This document shows positions 49,698 through 62,263 of a stretch of DNA of 64,000 bases, one piece after another; position 1 is the stretch's first letter, and every line of letters begins with the position of its first letter. This stretch comes from Lobosporangium transversale (lineage: Eukaryota > Mortierellomycota > Mortierellomycetes > Mortierellales > Mortierellaceae). The stretch lies in contig NW_019028979.1 in the NCBI RefSeq assembly GCF_002105155.1, positions 186,001 to 250,000 of the forward strand, in the 5' to 3' direction. Position numbers and translations under genes: made by a program. A model generated the notes under the pieces. The model was given only the letters and a program-made list of their open reading frames with translations. It did no database searches and was not told where the DNA came from.

Positions 49698-50947
49698 TGT
49701 GGTGCTATGTCTCTCGTTTGATCACGAACTTCAGGTATCGATTGAAGTCATCTCCAATGGAAAAACACCAGGATGGCATTTTATGAGATACTATTGAACC
49801 ATTGTCACCGGCGGAATATTTGATGGGAAAATATTTTTGCCTACTACCCGTTTTGTCATTAGGATTCAAGATCCTTTTATTTTTTTTTCCAACTAGTTAT
49901 CGCACTTTATTTTGACTTGACTAAAAGTACAGCTGCGGTTTACCTCGAAAAAAAGCATGTTGTACTTACCAAACTACATTGACTATACTTATTAGGGTAC
50001 TTTCCATTCCAAGCAGGCCATTGAGTACGGGACCAATATGGTTGGAGGCGTCTCCCCCAAGAAGGGTGGCCAGACTCACTTGGGACTCCCTGTCTTCAAT
50101 ACCGTCGCTGATATTGCTAGGGAACTCAAGCCTGATGCTTCAGTCATCTACGTTCCTCCTCCCATGGCTGCCGGCGCCATCATGGAAGCTATTGAGGCTG
50201 AGATTCCTTTGGTTGTTGCCATTACCGAAGGTATTCCTCAACAGGACATGGTTCGCGTAAGTGAAAACCCCCCCCCCCCTATATCACTAGCAAGCTGTGT
50301 TACGACTGTTACACTTCCCTCACCCGTCCATGTTTTTCGATTGTTGATAATTTACTATGATACAGGTTGTCAGAGCTTTAAAGACTCAGGACAAGACCCG
50401 CCTCATCGGACCCAACTGCCCTGGTATCATTGCCCCCGATGCCTGCAAGATCGGTATTATGCCCGGCCACATTCACAAGGTTGGAAAGATCGGTATTGTC
50501 TCTCGTTCCGGTACTCTTACCTATGAGGCTGTCAATCAGACTACCGAGGTTGGCCTTGGTCAGTCTCTTTGTGTTGGTATTGGCGGTGATCCTTTCAACG
50601 GAACCAACTTCATTGACTGCTTGACCTTGTTCTTGGAGGACCCTAACACTGAGGGTATCATCATGATCGGTGAAATTGGAGGCAGCGCCGAGGAGGAGGC
50701 TGCCGAGTTCCTGAAGAAGTACAACTTGACCCGTGAAAAGCCCAAGCCTGTTGTCTCCTTCATTGCTGGCCGCACTGCCCCTCCTGGTCGCCGCATGGGC
50801 CATGCTGGTGCCATCATTGCAGGAGGCAAGGGAGGTGCCGATGACAAGATCAAGGCCTTGGAAAGCGCCGGTGTCGTGGTCTCGCAAAGCCCTGCTAAGC
50901 TGGGAGTTCTCATGCGTGCACAAATGGAGAAGGCTGGATTGGTCTAA
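48846..50947 (+). CDS. LSC1: Succinyl-CoA ligase alpha subunit, mitochondrial
   Basis: Exons 48846-48885, 49477-49595, 49996-50256 and 50366-50947 give 1002 nt, 333 residues. The enzyme converts succinyl-CoA to succinate with formation of ATP or GTP in the TCA cycle, as a complex with a beta subunit. The N-terminus ([13 protein letters not shown] then AAQRMFSSS) is a mitochondrial presequence. Signatures: [20 protein letters not shown] (CoA-binding), [28 protein letters not shown], and [10 protein letters not shown] with the phosphorylated His at about residue 286. The end [13 protein letters not shown] is normal. Intron 1 (48886-49476) begins with GC (AAAG|GCAAGT); using the nearby GT would break the frame. 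Exon codon use is C-rich compared with neighbours, which fits high expression. Confidence 0.96.
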
Positions 50948-51287
50948 ATTACGAACCTGTTCAATAGCAACAACAATACTGCTAATACTGCTCCTCCGTT
51001 TTGATCATAATACTTCTTCCTCGCGACTATTTGAATCCTTTCATCAAGTTCAAATCATCCTCCATGCCCCAATAAAATGATATCTGTTTTTATCCCATGT
51101 TAAGAGTTTGTGCATTGACTCAATGTAACAAAATACAAATTTTTGATCATTGCTTGAGAAATTTTCTTCTCATTTTGTTGACTTCACCAACCCTTGATTC
51201 AGAAGCCTTGGTAGAGGAAAAAGGCTAATCTTCAACAAAGCAACTTTTATAAGCTACCATAAAGAAGAACACAATAGCAACAGCCTA
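50948..51287. other. Intergenic region between LSC1 and the sugar transporter
   Basis: 340 bases, LSC1 3' flank with the AATAAA at 51071-51076, then the transporter promoter. No gene is seen. Confidence 0.6.
51071..51076 (+). terminator. AATAAA polyadenylation signal of LSC1
   Basis: AATAAA lies 124 bases after the LSC1 stop codon. Confidence 0.4.
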
Positions 51288-52971
51288 ATGGCGACACCGG
51301 CGCTATTTTTCAATGCGCTTTCAATAGTCCTGGGTTCATTCCAATATGGTCATCATATTGGTGAACTCAATTCACCTCAGAAGGTCATCACAACCTGTCC
51401 AGAACCACTGTATCCTGATCCGTCAACGCTAGGGGACCACTTGAACGAATGGATTGAAACAGATGGCTCATTACCGTCATGTATTCCCATGACAAACGCA
51501 GAATGGTCTGTGTTGGTAGCAACATTGACCCTGGGTGGACTTTTTGGAGCCTTGTTTGTAGGGTCACGACTGGCAGACCGATGGGGTCGAAGGACCGCGC
51601 TGATGCTCAACAATGTATCCTTATTGTTGGGATCCTTGATCATGGGTTGTGCCTCAGCTTACACCACCATGTTAGTAGGCCGGTTTCTGATTGGTATAGG
51701 ATGCGGAAACGTGACAGTGATTGTGCCCATGTACCTTGCTGAGGTCTCGCCACCAGAGCTACGTGGATCCTTGGGTAGGCTTCAGTTCCGTACCTGCGTT
51801 TTTTTTTTTTTTTTTTTTTTTTTTTCCTTTCATAGTATCATTATTATTTTTTTCCATGTCAATCAGTAGGTAGCATCTAAGCAGCATCTCGTTTTTTTTT
51901 CCTCTCTTATGAAAACTAATAGGAGTAACGAATCAACTGGGCATTGTCGTGGGCATTTTATTCTCACAAGCTCTAGGGCTCTTTCTGTCCACACCCACAG
52001 GATGGCGAGTGATTTTACTCGCAGGTGCAGTCATATCGTTCCTTCAGGTACTTCTGCTTCCTTTTTGTGTAGAATCACCCCGATACCTGGCACTTCAACC
52101 TGGTGGAGCAATGAAGGCTAAGCGCGCACTTCAAATTTTACGTGGACGGCAAGATGTGGCCAAGGAGATCCGGGACTGGACTCGTCAAGATGATCGCGCT
52201 GCTGAGGCTGAAGAGGAAGGCCTGAACGATCCAAGCGACTCGCTCTTGGCTGACGGTGCAGGAGGAAGCACTACGGCAGACGAAGGTCAGCCTCTGCAGC
52301 CAGCAAAGGCATACAGCCATTCTGGAAGAGCCATTTCTGTAATCGAGTTTGTATCGATACCTCGGTACCGTCGACCGGCTATTATCCTGTTGTTAGTCCA
52401 GCTTTCACAGCAGTTGTCGGGTATCAATGGAGTAGTTTTTTATTCAACTGCCATCATGTCACAAATCTTACCCTCGTCCAGTGCCATGATCACAGTGTAC
52501 ATTTCGATTGTAAACGTGATCATGACGCTAGTAGCAGCTTATCTTATGGATAGAGCAAACCGACGTACATTGCTTTTGACGTCTGGTACTGCTATGGCAG
52601 TGGCCTCATTTCTTTTGGCACTCTCGCTTAATTACCAGATTCCGGTACTTTCTGCTATCTCTATTATTGCGTTTGTGGCGTCATTCGCGATTGGTCTAGG
52701 TCCAATCCCTTTCCTGATTATTCCAGAAGTGGTGGATACGGTCGCGGTGGCAAGTGCCTCTGCATTTGCATTGTCGGTCAACTTTGTGAGCAACTTTATA
52801 GTAGCGGCTATGTTTTTGAAATTACAAGAGTGGTGGGGCGGAAATGTGTTTTATTTCTTCTTTCTGTTACTGGTGATTCTGACCATGGCCATGAACAAGA
52901 TCATCCCCGAGACTAAGGGCAAGACTGTGGAGGAAGTAGCGCGTTCTTGGCAACCATCACGTATCCATTAG
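51288..52971 (+). CDS. MFS sugar transporter (GLUT/HXT-type)
   Basis: Two exons, 51288-51774 and 51923-52971, give 1536 nt, 511 residues. The protein has twelve predicted hydrophobic segments split by a hydrophilic central loop. Family signatures: SRLADRWGRR between segments 2 and 3, GRFLIGIGCG, YLAEVSPPELRGSLG, VESPRYLA, QLSQQLSGINGVVFYSTAIM (segment 7, sugar path), DRANRRT, GLGPIPFLIIPEV and the terminal IPETKGKTVEEV. These identify the sugar porter family, which moves hexoses by facilitated diffusion or proton symport. A glucose or fructose carrier is likely, but substrate and membrane cannot be assigned; QLSG and the short N-terminus also resemble the VPS73-like branch. The central loop (about 275-330) is longer and more acidic than usual. 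The first exon ends in the PPELRGSLG motif. Confidence 0.92.
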
Positions 52972-55206
52972 TTTGTCAGTGTATCATAGACTTGATGAAG
53001 GAGAGAGAAGTAAATAGCTTTGAATAAAAGATACCATCATTTTGACACCATGGCTTTGGTATTTTTTCTTCTTGAGTCCAACTGATGTTGTGTTGCTCTC
53101 AGTGCTCATTGCACTCTCTAAATGAGCTCCTGTCCCCCTTTCCTTTCGTGAATACAGGGCTGAAGAGCCTAAATCGCCCGATTCTTTCATATCACGATCG
53201 TAATGAAAATCACCCCCACAAAAAAAAAAAAAAAAAAAAAAAAGTGCTAGAGCCAGAGCTAGAGCCAGAGATAGAGTAATATTAAGAGCAAGAGCTAGAG
53301 AAGGCGTAGTCCATGCCAGTCTAGAAGGTTAAAAAACTGAAGTGACGATAGATGATGACAGGTCGTGCATAGTTGTGTCTGTCACACAAAAAAGCGAACA
53401 AGTTATGGAAGCCGACCATTTCAGGAAAGAAAAACGTGCATGCTTACTTGCGTTTACAATTGATGAATACAAGCCACAAACCATGTCTGCAGCCCTGAAC
53501 TCGTGCATAAATATATAATATATTTGTACCATGGCAAAAAAGAAAACATCGCCATATTGTTAATAGATCTTTATACAGCTGTTTGCTCTTTGTTGTTTTA
53601 AGTAATACAAATATATCGTACATGTGCAGTACATGGACATGACCTGCGGTGACATGCAAAATAAACTAATAGCCTACCTGCTCAGAGTGTGAATATTCAG
53701 AAAACAAGTTTGTTCTTGTCAAGGATGGTTTCTTTGTGACCCACATGTTATTTTAATATAACCTTCGAATGGAATTTTCATTGTTATTCTGGTCTTGCGA
53801 AGTCAATCTTTTCTACTGTTAACGTGGCTGGCCTGCTTCTTTCTTATATTTTGAGCTAGACAAATGAGAGGATGAGAAAGTGAGAGAGAGAAAGCAAATG
53901 GAACTTCCTGTTTTTTTTAAAATGTGGCATTGGGTATACACAAGCAATTGGCCGTTTTTTCCTACTTTTTATTTGTTTATTATTATTATTTCATTATTTT
54001 GTATTACTATTGCGGCAACCGTTATTACTCTGTGTTTGAAACAACGTTACTGTTCCTTAGAATGCTTGTCCCTGTTAGATTTCGTCGCATCACCGCTGTT
54101 GGTGTGTGCGCTTTTGGGCAGGGACCAGCCTAGTGCTCAGTGCGGTCAAATACATGTGTAGAGAAATATTTCTTAGTCTTAAAACGACGATTGAATTGAA
54201 TTAGTACAGACTTTTTATATTTCGGCACCCGTGACGATCTTGCGACAAGAAGGCTAATTAGCTGCAAGGTTATATATACAAATATATCCGGTCATGGCGT
54301 TAGACAAAATGGAGCAATAACAGCAGATCGAGCACCATTGGAGAAGGAAAAAAGTTTTATTATTCAATTGATTTAGCATCGCCCGATGGGTACATGTAAC
54401 TTTTTCTATTCATTTTACTATTTACTTGTATGGAGAAAAACAAATATTATATACTTCTCCACATGTACATGTCCATGTACAGACAGGACGACTGAATAGC
54501 TATTTAATAATGTTACGGAGGTGTGCCGCGAGGGTCCTAATCGGACTAGAGTTGTACCTGGTCGATGGTGCATGCTAAGCAACACACTCATTTACCCCTT
54601 TTTATCCCTTTTTTTCTTGCTTACTTGTTGCCGTCTTCGTTTCCATGGCTGACTAGAGTTGTTGATGTTGAGGCTGTGAAATAGGAGAGCACAGATCGAG
54701 CCATCATTAACTGCAATGGTCCTCGCAAATGAAAATGGGTGAGGTAAAGAGATGTAGCAAGGATACAATCACTTTGGAGATAAAGCCCTGTGCCGTTTTT
54801 TTTTTTTTTTTTTTGTCTTAGTTGCTCTCTTTGCTGTTATGTTTGCTCTTGCTCGCATGACTCCAACTAAAGCAAGGAATATGTCTTGTCTATATGAATA
54901 GCAATCTAGTCTCTCCAGTAACTCTTTGCTTTTTCATTTCTCTTTCTTTTATTTCCCTTTTTGCTTCTCCACTCTACTCTTTCCACTTTTCTCCTTCTTC
55001 TCCATTTCTCATTTCCCTTTATTTGTTCATTTCTTCTTTCTGTCTCATTCGTGTCTGTCCCTTTATTTTTATTTTTTCTGTGTCGCACCAAGTAGACATT
55101 AAATTGCTAAATTTCCCTGTCGAACGCGCCCCCCTCAACACGCCTTTCTCCACCCATTTTAAACGAGCTGCATCTATCCTATTTTACTTTTTTATAACAT
55201 CCAACC
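52972..55206. other. 2.2-kb gene-poor region
   Basis: AT-rich with A/T runs, a degenerate GAGCTA/GAGCCA tandem (about 53245-53300), and a CT-rich 5' flank of the next gene (54900-55080). A minus-strand open frame at 52984-53190 is noted under findings. No supportable gene. Confidence 0.5.
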
Positions 55207-58193
55207 ATGTCTTTGCCCCCTCCTCCTCGCAGGATACCATCTGTATCATCAAACGCCACCACAAGGCGCCCAAAAGTTAATCCCAATTCCTTGGCCTTGA
55301 CCACCCTGGATCAACATCAGGAGGTCGACGATCAAAATGTCGACAAAGCCCTGCTTGAACTCTTGTCAAATACATGTCTTGACCATGGGCAGGACCGAGA
55401 TTATATTCGACAACACTTCTCCAACCATTATCACCATCCCCAATGTAAGTTCTATACGCGCCGACGCAGCATTACTAGTGACTCGAGTCTCGGCTCTGGT
55501 TCCGAGATCTATTCCACCTCCACAGGAGGCTCCCAAGAAAATCAAAGAACAAGTCAAGCAACCCATTCTCCTCTCTTCCCAGAGCTGAGTGCTGAGCCCA
55601 TACCAGCTGCCTCCCCTTTACTTGCAACATCTCCCATGTATTTTAATAGTAGCAATAACAACCACAACGCAGTTTCATTTTCGACAGGGCCATGTCTGTC
55701 CTGCCAGTCATATTCTTGCCCTTCTATAATAGCTCAGGAGGAAAAGAAGGGCAAGGATGGAGTAGAAAAGACAGCGACCACACTGTTTTGTCCTAGGGGG
55801 AGTAGTGAGGTTGGTATGGAAGGGACAGCCCCGTTCTCATCCTCATGCAGTTACTGCTCCAGTCTAATTGCGAGAAGTAATAGTAGCACAAGCATGATGA
55901 TGACGGATGACAGTCGCAGTACAAGTGATATGAGCGTGGTGAGTACTCTGCATGCACATGGCCTCCAACACTTATTATTCGATGACCAACGGCTAAAGCA
56001 TCTCCGAACTCTTGTCCCGAGCGAAGTGCGACGACGGCTGAGTTTCCATCTGGATGAGTGCTGGTTTGTACACTTTTCACCTTCGGCTGAATATATGGCC
56101 TCTATTGGTCTCGATCATACAATCAATCTCTGGAAAGACTTGACGGTAAGTTAAAAAGCTCTCTTTCTTATTCTCTCTGTCTTGGCTCCCACCCCCTCTA
56201 AAAAAAATTTGGCCAGTGAACTAATGGAAGGGACATTTCGGGGTTGAGTACACAAATATGCATTGTATCCGCACATCCGCACATCCGTGGGAGACAAAGT
56301 GGTCGATCTTTATTTTCGCTTTTGTTTATATTTGTCTGGCACTAACATGCCGACTTGTCAACAATACATTATTTTTTCAAGTATACACATTTGTTGAGGG
56401 CATCCTTCCCTCCCTCGTCTTGGTTGATGTTTTTCAACTGAATGGAATAAAATAAAAATCTATGATTAGGTTGGGTAGTCAAAAGAGAGAAAGAATTAGA
56501 TTAGGAAACACGAAGAAAAAATAATATTCGGGTTAAGAGAATGTCATGCCAAGGATTGCAACGAAAGAATTAAAATGCTGGTTGGATGGTTGATTGAACC
56601 TAGAAACTACACCTGTTTTTTTTTTCTTTCAATATTGCCACTATTCTAACGCCGCAATGTCCCTTCCATATCGACACCTAAATAATTTAGACTCCAGATC
56701 CAAGCGTGTACAAAACATTCAGCTTCCCTAGAACAGCGACACATGTGGAATGGTCTCCTGACAGTAAATACGTTCTCGCGAATTTTGGTAATGATATCTT
56801 TCGACCGGAGCTAATCCCAGAAGTGAATCTCATTGACGTTGAGGTAGGTCTGGGTCTACAAAATATGATAGAAGCTAGTTTAACTTTATTTTTAATTACC
56901 CAATACAAGTCTCCTTACCTTTTTATTTTTATATTCATTTGTGCGTACATACACTTGCATACAAACTTGCAGAACGGCGAAATCCTGATCAAAAGGAGTT
57001 ATAAGAATGACTTTGGGTACGTTTGGGCAAACGCCATCGGCTGGTTCTCCGATTCTGAACGTTTTGTTACTGCCCTTGACGATGGTCTCTATTGCATCTG
57101 GGTAAAGATACATATATAATTCACAGCTGCTTCAAAACATGTGCGCACTTTATTTTTGTTCGTTTTCCTCGCAATGAATAAGCTGTATATTAAGCTTAAG
57201 AAATCTTTTTTTTTTTTTTTTTTTTTTTTTTCTTTATGAATATATTTAGAATGTGAATGGGGAAATGGTCAAAGAATATGCCATGGATAATGATCTTACT
57301 GCGAGACATATGAAAATGATTCCAGGAAGGGATGAGGCTGTCATCTTGACTAAGGCACATACTATAGAGATCATCTCATTTGAGGAGACTGTGATTGCGA
57401 GGTAAACTATGCACTCTATTTTTCTTTTAAATAAAAGATAGGGTAAACTGGATACTAACAGTAATCTATCAATTCAATGGATTGACTCTTTACAGGAGAC
57501 TTGACAGCTCTATTTCGATCACTATGTCAATGACAATTTCTCCAGATGGGTCCTATATGGCGCTTGGGTCAAAGGTAAATGCTTATTTAAGATGGAGGCT
57601 AAAGAGGAAATTATTTTTAATGTGATGATATCACGTACCTAAGTATCACTTTATTTTTATTTTTATTTTTTATTTTTTAGACTGACAAGGAGCTTCTTCG
57701 CCCAGCACAGATTTTGCTTTATGATCTCAGATCCATGACATTCATGAGATCATTTGAGGCTGACTCATATATGAATCAGACATTTGTGATTATCCCAGCC
57801 TTTGTCGGACCTAACCAGGAACTTTTATGCGCAGGATCTGAGAATGGCAAGTTGCATTTCTGGGATATCGAGTCAGGAGAGCTTGTGGAAGTATTGGAGG
57901 AGCACATGATGCATGCAGGATGCGTGAGCGTCAATCCGAAGTATCCAGGCATGATTTCCTCCTGTAGCGATGATAATACCATCATTATGTACGATTTTTT
58001 TTTTTTTTTTTTTTTTAAATGTAAAATCTTGAAGTTAGCTCTTTTTTACTAATTCTTTTTTTCATTTTGCTGTCATGTTTATAGTTGGGCAACAAAGGAG
58101 CTGCAGCTCGAGTTTCGAGAGGATGATGAAAAGTGGATTCAGGAGCATTCAGCCATTGCCATGCCAGCCATTGAGATCAAGAAGGGATGGTAA
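55207..58193 (+). CDS. WDR26/GID7-like WD40 protein
   Basis: Seven exons: 55207-56145, 56691-56843, 56973-57101, 57250-57401, 57496-57574, 57681-57988, 58085-58193; 622 residues. The first 270 residues are Ser-rich and low-complexity (MSLPPPPRRIPSVSS) with a short helical part (VDKALLELLSNTCLDHG). The WD40 propeller starts at DECWFVHFSPSAEYMASIGL, DHTINLW, and goes on through ATHVEWSPDSKYVLANFG, IGWFSDSERFVTALDDGLYC, TISPDGSYMALGSK, LLCAGSENGKLHFWDIESGE, VSVNPKYPGMISSCSDDNT and IIIWATKELQLEF. The opening repeat resembles WDR26/Gid7, a subunit of the GID/CTLH ubiquitin ligase that degrades gluconeogenic enzymes. A clear LisH-CTLH module is not seen, so complex membership is uncertain; other WD40 proteins remain possible. 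Confidence 0.85.
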
Positions 58194-58274
58194 AGCAAGC
58201 GCCTATCTTGAGAGCGTCCCTTCATGTCTTGCCGTCTTGCCATGAGCCTTTTTCTCTTTCTTTTTCTTTCTTTC

Positions 58275-58305
<31 letters not shown>

Positions 58306-59435
58306 CAATGTACCATACTTTCTCTTCAGTGTACCATCATATATATATATACAATACTTGGGCTAGTTTATGCATTTAGACAGTCCAATAAAGACATTCG
58401 CATGTAGTTTAGATTTAAGCCAAAAACAGGTTTCGTGATGATGACTAAAAATGCATTGGTATTTATACACGTAAAATAAACAACGCGATTAAAGTTCAGG
58501 GAGTAAACTAATTTACAAAGAGACAACGCATCTATCTCTCCATATTTGTAAATGTTTGTGTGCTTACAAAATGTGCATAAACTGGCTATGCTTGAATTGG
58601 CTCAAAAGTCTCCAGGTCTTCAACTACCAATATCTTAAAGCTTGCTGCGAAAGGATTAACTTATATAAGTATATCCTATCTATTTTCTTTTAATAAATTG
58701 TTTCTATTTAATTAATAAGCAACACGTTTTGCGCAAGTATGGCTCTTTTTTTTCTTCCTGCACCCCCAAAGCCGAACGCCAGCTTCTGGACACAAGGCAA
58801 AAAGGCCGAAGCTAAGCGATACATGAGGACATTTCCCGTGTCAACTTGAATAAAACTTGACTGAAGTATCATCGGTGGATTGATGAAAAAACTAGGGGAC
58901 ATATTTAGACTTGGACCGATATGCAAGATAAACTTTTTTTATTTAAAAAAAAAAAAAATAGTTGATGCCCCTAGGACTCGCTAGAAGTTTGGCAATTACA
59001 AGTGAGACAACAGCAATCTATTTGGGTGTAGTATACAGAAATGGTGCTCATAGCAATAGAAGGAGATCCAATCTTCAAGAGGCAATAAGAGATAAAAAAA
59101 AAAGTCGTTTAGTCCGAGCTCAAAATAGCGTGCCGAAGATCATGTTTTGGTGTATAAATTAGGAAAAAGCTGAAAGCAAGGGGTTCGCTGCTCATTTGTG
59201 GTAAATGAGCCAAAAAACTCATACTTTTACTTTTTTCTGACCAACATTTTCAATAACATGCGATATTATATAAGTTGGGATATTGTTGGAGGCGCGTCGG
59301 CGGCCTCGCCATATAGCGTGACTATTTTTATTCTATCTCAGCCACAAAATTGACCCTTAATTGGATGGATTTGCACGTTCAATAAGTTCAATCCGTCTGC
59401 GCATTGTTTTGGAAATCCCTTTCACAATTTGCAAA
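58194..59435. other. Intergenic region between the WDR26-like gene and RPS19
   Basis: 1.24 kb with T runs, CT-rich DNA after 58194, an A run near 58947 and the hairpin at 59190-59210. Open frames at 58708-58926 (minus) and 58962-59162 (plus) have no recognised motif. No supportable gene. Confidence 0.5.
59190..59210. other. Perfect 8-bp stem, 5-base loop hairpin
   Basis: GCTCATTT, loop GTGGT, AAATGAGC, 226 bases upstream of the RPS19 start. No known element is recognised. Confidence 0.5.
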
Positions 59436-60813
59436 ATGGCTGCCCTCTACTCGGTCACCGTTAAGGACATCAACGCTCACGACTTCAACCGTGCTTACGC
59501 CGCTTATCTCAAGCGGTGAGTAGAAGAGAGGAAATCATAATGGAGGGGCCGAAAATAACTTTCTGAAAAGACTCAGTCGGATCAGTGACATTGGGATAGA
59601 CGTTAGATCATGTGCCATGGAGTTATGCTGCATTTTTTTTTTTTTTAAATTTGAGATTCAACATTTCACAAAATTGAAACGAGGGTCAGGAATGAATCAT
59701 CAATGAAACTATAATTCTCATGCCATCGCTGTCATCATTTTTTTTTTTTTTTTTTTTTCGGATCATTAGCTCTGGCAAGCTCGAGATCCCTAAGTGGGTT
59801 GATCTTGTTAAGACCGGCACCAACAAGGAGTTGGCCCCTTATGATCCTGATTGGTTCTACATCCGTGCGGGTAATGCATCTCAACCTTACCATCATTTTG
59901 AAACAGTGGATTAATACAGGAAAAAAAAGTCATTTTTACAATACACCGGACATCATCGAATCATTCAACATGTGTTAATTTACATTGGCAGAGCCCGAAA
60001 GCACTTTTCTCACTTACTGGATGACATTTGATTCCAACTGCAACCCACACTTCAGCTAACTCAGCATACTACTCAAATTTATAACCAGAAGAGTCAACAG
60101 TGCATTATCACCCATATCTGGAAACTTTAACAGATGTACCATCGACAACCGTATTTAGACTTTAGGTAGCAGTTTTTTAAAGCATCCTGTTGACTGCCAT
60201 GTAGGCCTTACAATGACTGCAGGATATGTTTTTTGTTGAGCTGCTATCCAGTCAAGAAACTACAGGAGCTTTTTATTTCGGAGAAGACTACCACGGCTTC
60301 TTTTTTTTTTTTAATAACGACTATCATCGACATAGGATATGAATACAAAAAGAACTCAAAGTTATTTATCAACTCATCTCATGATCGATCATCTACCAAC
60401 GAGACTAACAATCTCATGGTTTATTATTATTACTTTTATTCAGCCTCTGTCGCCCGCCACATTTACCTCCGTCGCAGCGTCGGTGTCGGTGCTCTTAAGA
60501 AGCTCCACGGTGGTACGGTTAACCGCGGTTCCCGCCCTTCTCACCATGTGAACTCCTCAGGTTCTATTGCTCGCAAGGTTCTCCAAGCCTTGGAAAAGAT
60601 TAACGTTGTTGAGGCTGACGAGAACGGGTAATTTTTATTTTTGTATTATTCTGCTCTTGAACAGAATTAATAACAACAAGTAATCTTGGAAATGCTAATT
60701 TTTTTTTTTTTTTTTTTTTTTTTTCTGAATTAAATAGTGGCCGCAAGATCACCGTTGATGGCCAGCGTGATTTGGACCGCATTGCTGCTTCTGTTGCTCA
60801 GACTCAGGCTTAA
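59436..60813 (+). CDS. RPS19: 40S ribosomal protein S19 (eS19)
   Basis: Exons 59436-59515, 59770-59870, 60444-60627 and 60738-60813 give 441 nt, 146 residues, the usual length. The sequence carries the eS19 signatures [90 protein letters not shown] and [16 protein letters not shown]. eS19 is a core protein of the small-subunit head needed for 18S rRNA maturation. Codons are strongly biased (many CGC, GTT, CTC, AAG), as expected for a highly expressed gene. Intron 3 is 573 bases, longer than the others, with no clear snoRNA found by eye. Confidence 0.98.
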
Positions 60814-60842
60814 ATGTTGATTTATCCCACTATTCAACCTGA

Positions 60843-60848
60843 AATAAA
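60843..60848 (+). terminator. AATAAA polyadenylation signal of RPS19
   Basis: AATAAA lies 30 bases after the RPS19 stop codon. Confidence 0.45.
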
Positions 60849-61802
60849 TCGTCGCATTTTGAATTTGATTGCGCATGTTTGATTGTTAAAAAAAGGAAAG
60901 CAAATGTCAATGTACTATGCTTTGACTAAAAGTATCTTGTTTAATTCATATAAATACCTTTCATCTACGTAAGCATATTTCCGCGTAGCTTTTCTACTCT
61001 CTGTGCTGCTCATAGAAGAGATGGCAGCTCAACAATGATGCTATTAAGCATTCCTGTTTTCCTTTTGTTACAGCGTTTGTATGAGAAAGCATACAAAAAA
61101 AACAAAAACAAAGACGAAATAGAGTGGTACCAAGTAATAAATTCAGCTTTCTTTTTATTTCATACTCCTTCTTGTTTTCTAAACATCTACACCAGCAAGA
61201 TAAACAGCATTTATTTCCCATTTAAATGAAACCCTTTAGGATCTGCCTTTAACTTATATCATATCTTTAGATCGTAAGCTTTCACATGAAGAATATACAG
61301 GCGTAAAAAATAAAATAAAAAAAAGCCACGATTTAGTTCTTTGGAGCACAGCCACCAACCTCAGAAATACAAGTTGCTTTGCTACGCATAGGCACACAAA
61401 ATGTCACTTTTTTTTTTGTTTCAGGCAAGTTCAGAAAACTGTCTCGCGCTAGCGGCCGTAGGGGTAATAGTATGTGGTGCCATGACATCCGTGACATTAA
61501 CATGGAGTCGTCATAGAGGTCTGGTTAATGACTAGTATGATCCATCGTGGCGCTGCCGTGACACCTTTCGAAATCTTAGGGAATTGGCGATTGAATAAGG
61601 AAATATAGCCATATCAACAAGAGTGAGGATTATTCTTGATAATGCGGGAGAAGGCTGTGTAATTGAATATATAATGAACTAAGCTGCCTCCCTACCCGTT
61701 GTTGGAGACTACTTTGACGTTGAACGTTCCTAAAATAAGCCTCAACATATTGGAAAGTGTCAAACTATATGCGACTAAGGCATAATTAACAACGAACATA
61801 GT

Positions 61803-61834
<32 letters not shown>

Positions 61835-61976
61835 ATTGCAGGTCTTTGGAAGTGTTTTGAAGGAATCTGGTTCAAGCGCTGTCATCCCCCTATTTCCCTC
61901 GAAAATGCGACCAAAGGGAAACCAGCATTTTCTGCATCGCTTGAACAGTAGGGTTGAAATAGCACACAAAAAATCT

Positions 61977-62263
61977 CTAAACTAGATGTTCCTGAAGCTT
62001 AATCAGCTCTTCAGAGGATAAAATAACTAATGCTCCCATTTGGACAGGTAGTAATAAAAAAGGTGTTCAGGAGGAACTTCTCTAATGACTCCAAATCATC
62101 CAGGCCATGTTTGAAGGACGTTGAAATCGTCTACGTTGTTTAGAATTCCCTTAATGTCATCGTTTATATTGACTGAAGCCTCAAGTATCCATTCTGGCTC
62201 AGTTACACCTGATTACATGTCAAGAAGGCAATGCGACGTGAAGGGAGACAGTTGACCATCATT
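61977..62263 (-). pseudogene. Coding relic of unknown family with stop codons
   Basis: One minus-strand frame reads NDGQLSPFTSHCLLDM, stop, SGVTEPEWILEASVNINDD and IKGILNNVDDFNVLQTWPG, stop, FGVIREVPPEHLFYYYLSKW, stop. A second frame then continues with ILSSEELIKLQEHLV. The composition is protein-like over about 90 codons despite three stops and a frameshift. I do not recognise the family. It is probably a decayed repeated gene or transposon gene. Confidence 0.45.

Noticed and set aside
50378-50923. 181-codon reverse frame inside LSC1
   Set aside because: Shadow of the biased codon use of LSC1; no own motifs.
55445-55525. Possible intron in the WDR26-like exon 1 (GTAAGT donor, CCACAG acceptor)
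   Set aside because: Joining creates an in-frame TGA, while the unspliced frame stays open.
59871-60443. snoRNA inside the long RPS19 intron 3
   Set aside because: No convincing C/D or H/ACA box pair with flanking stems was seen.
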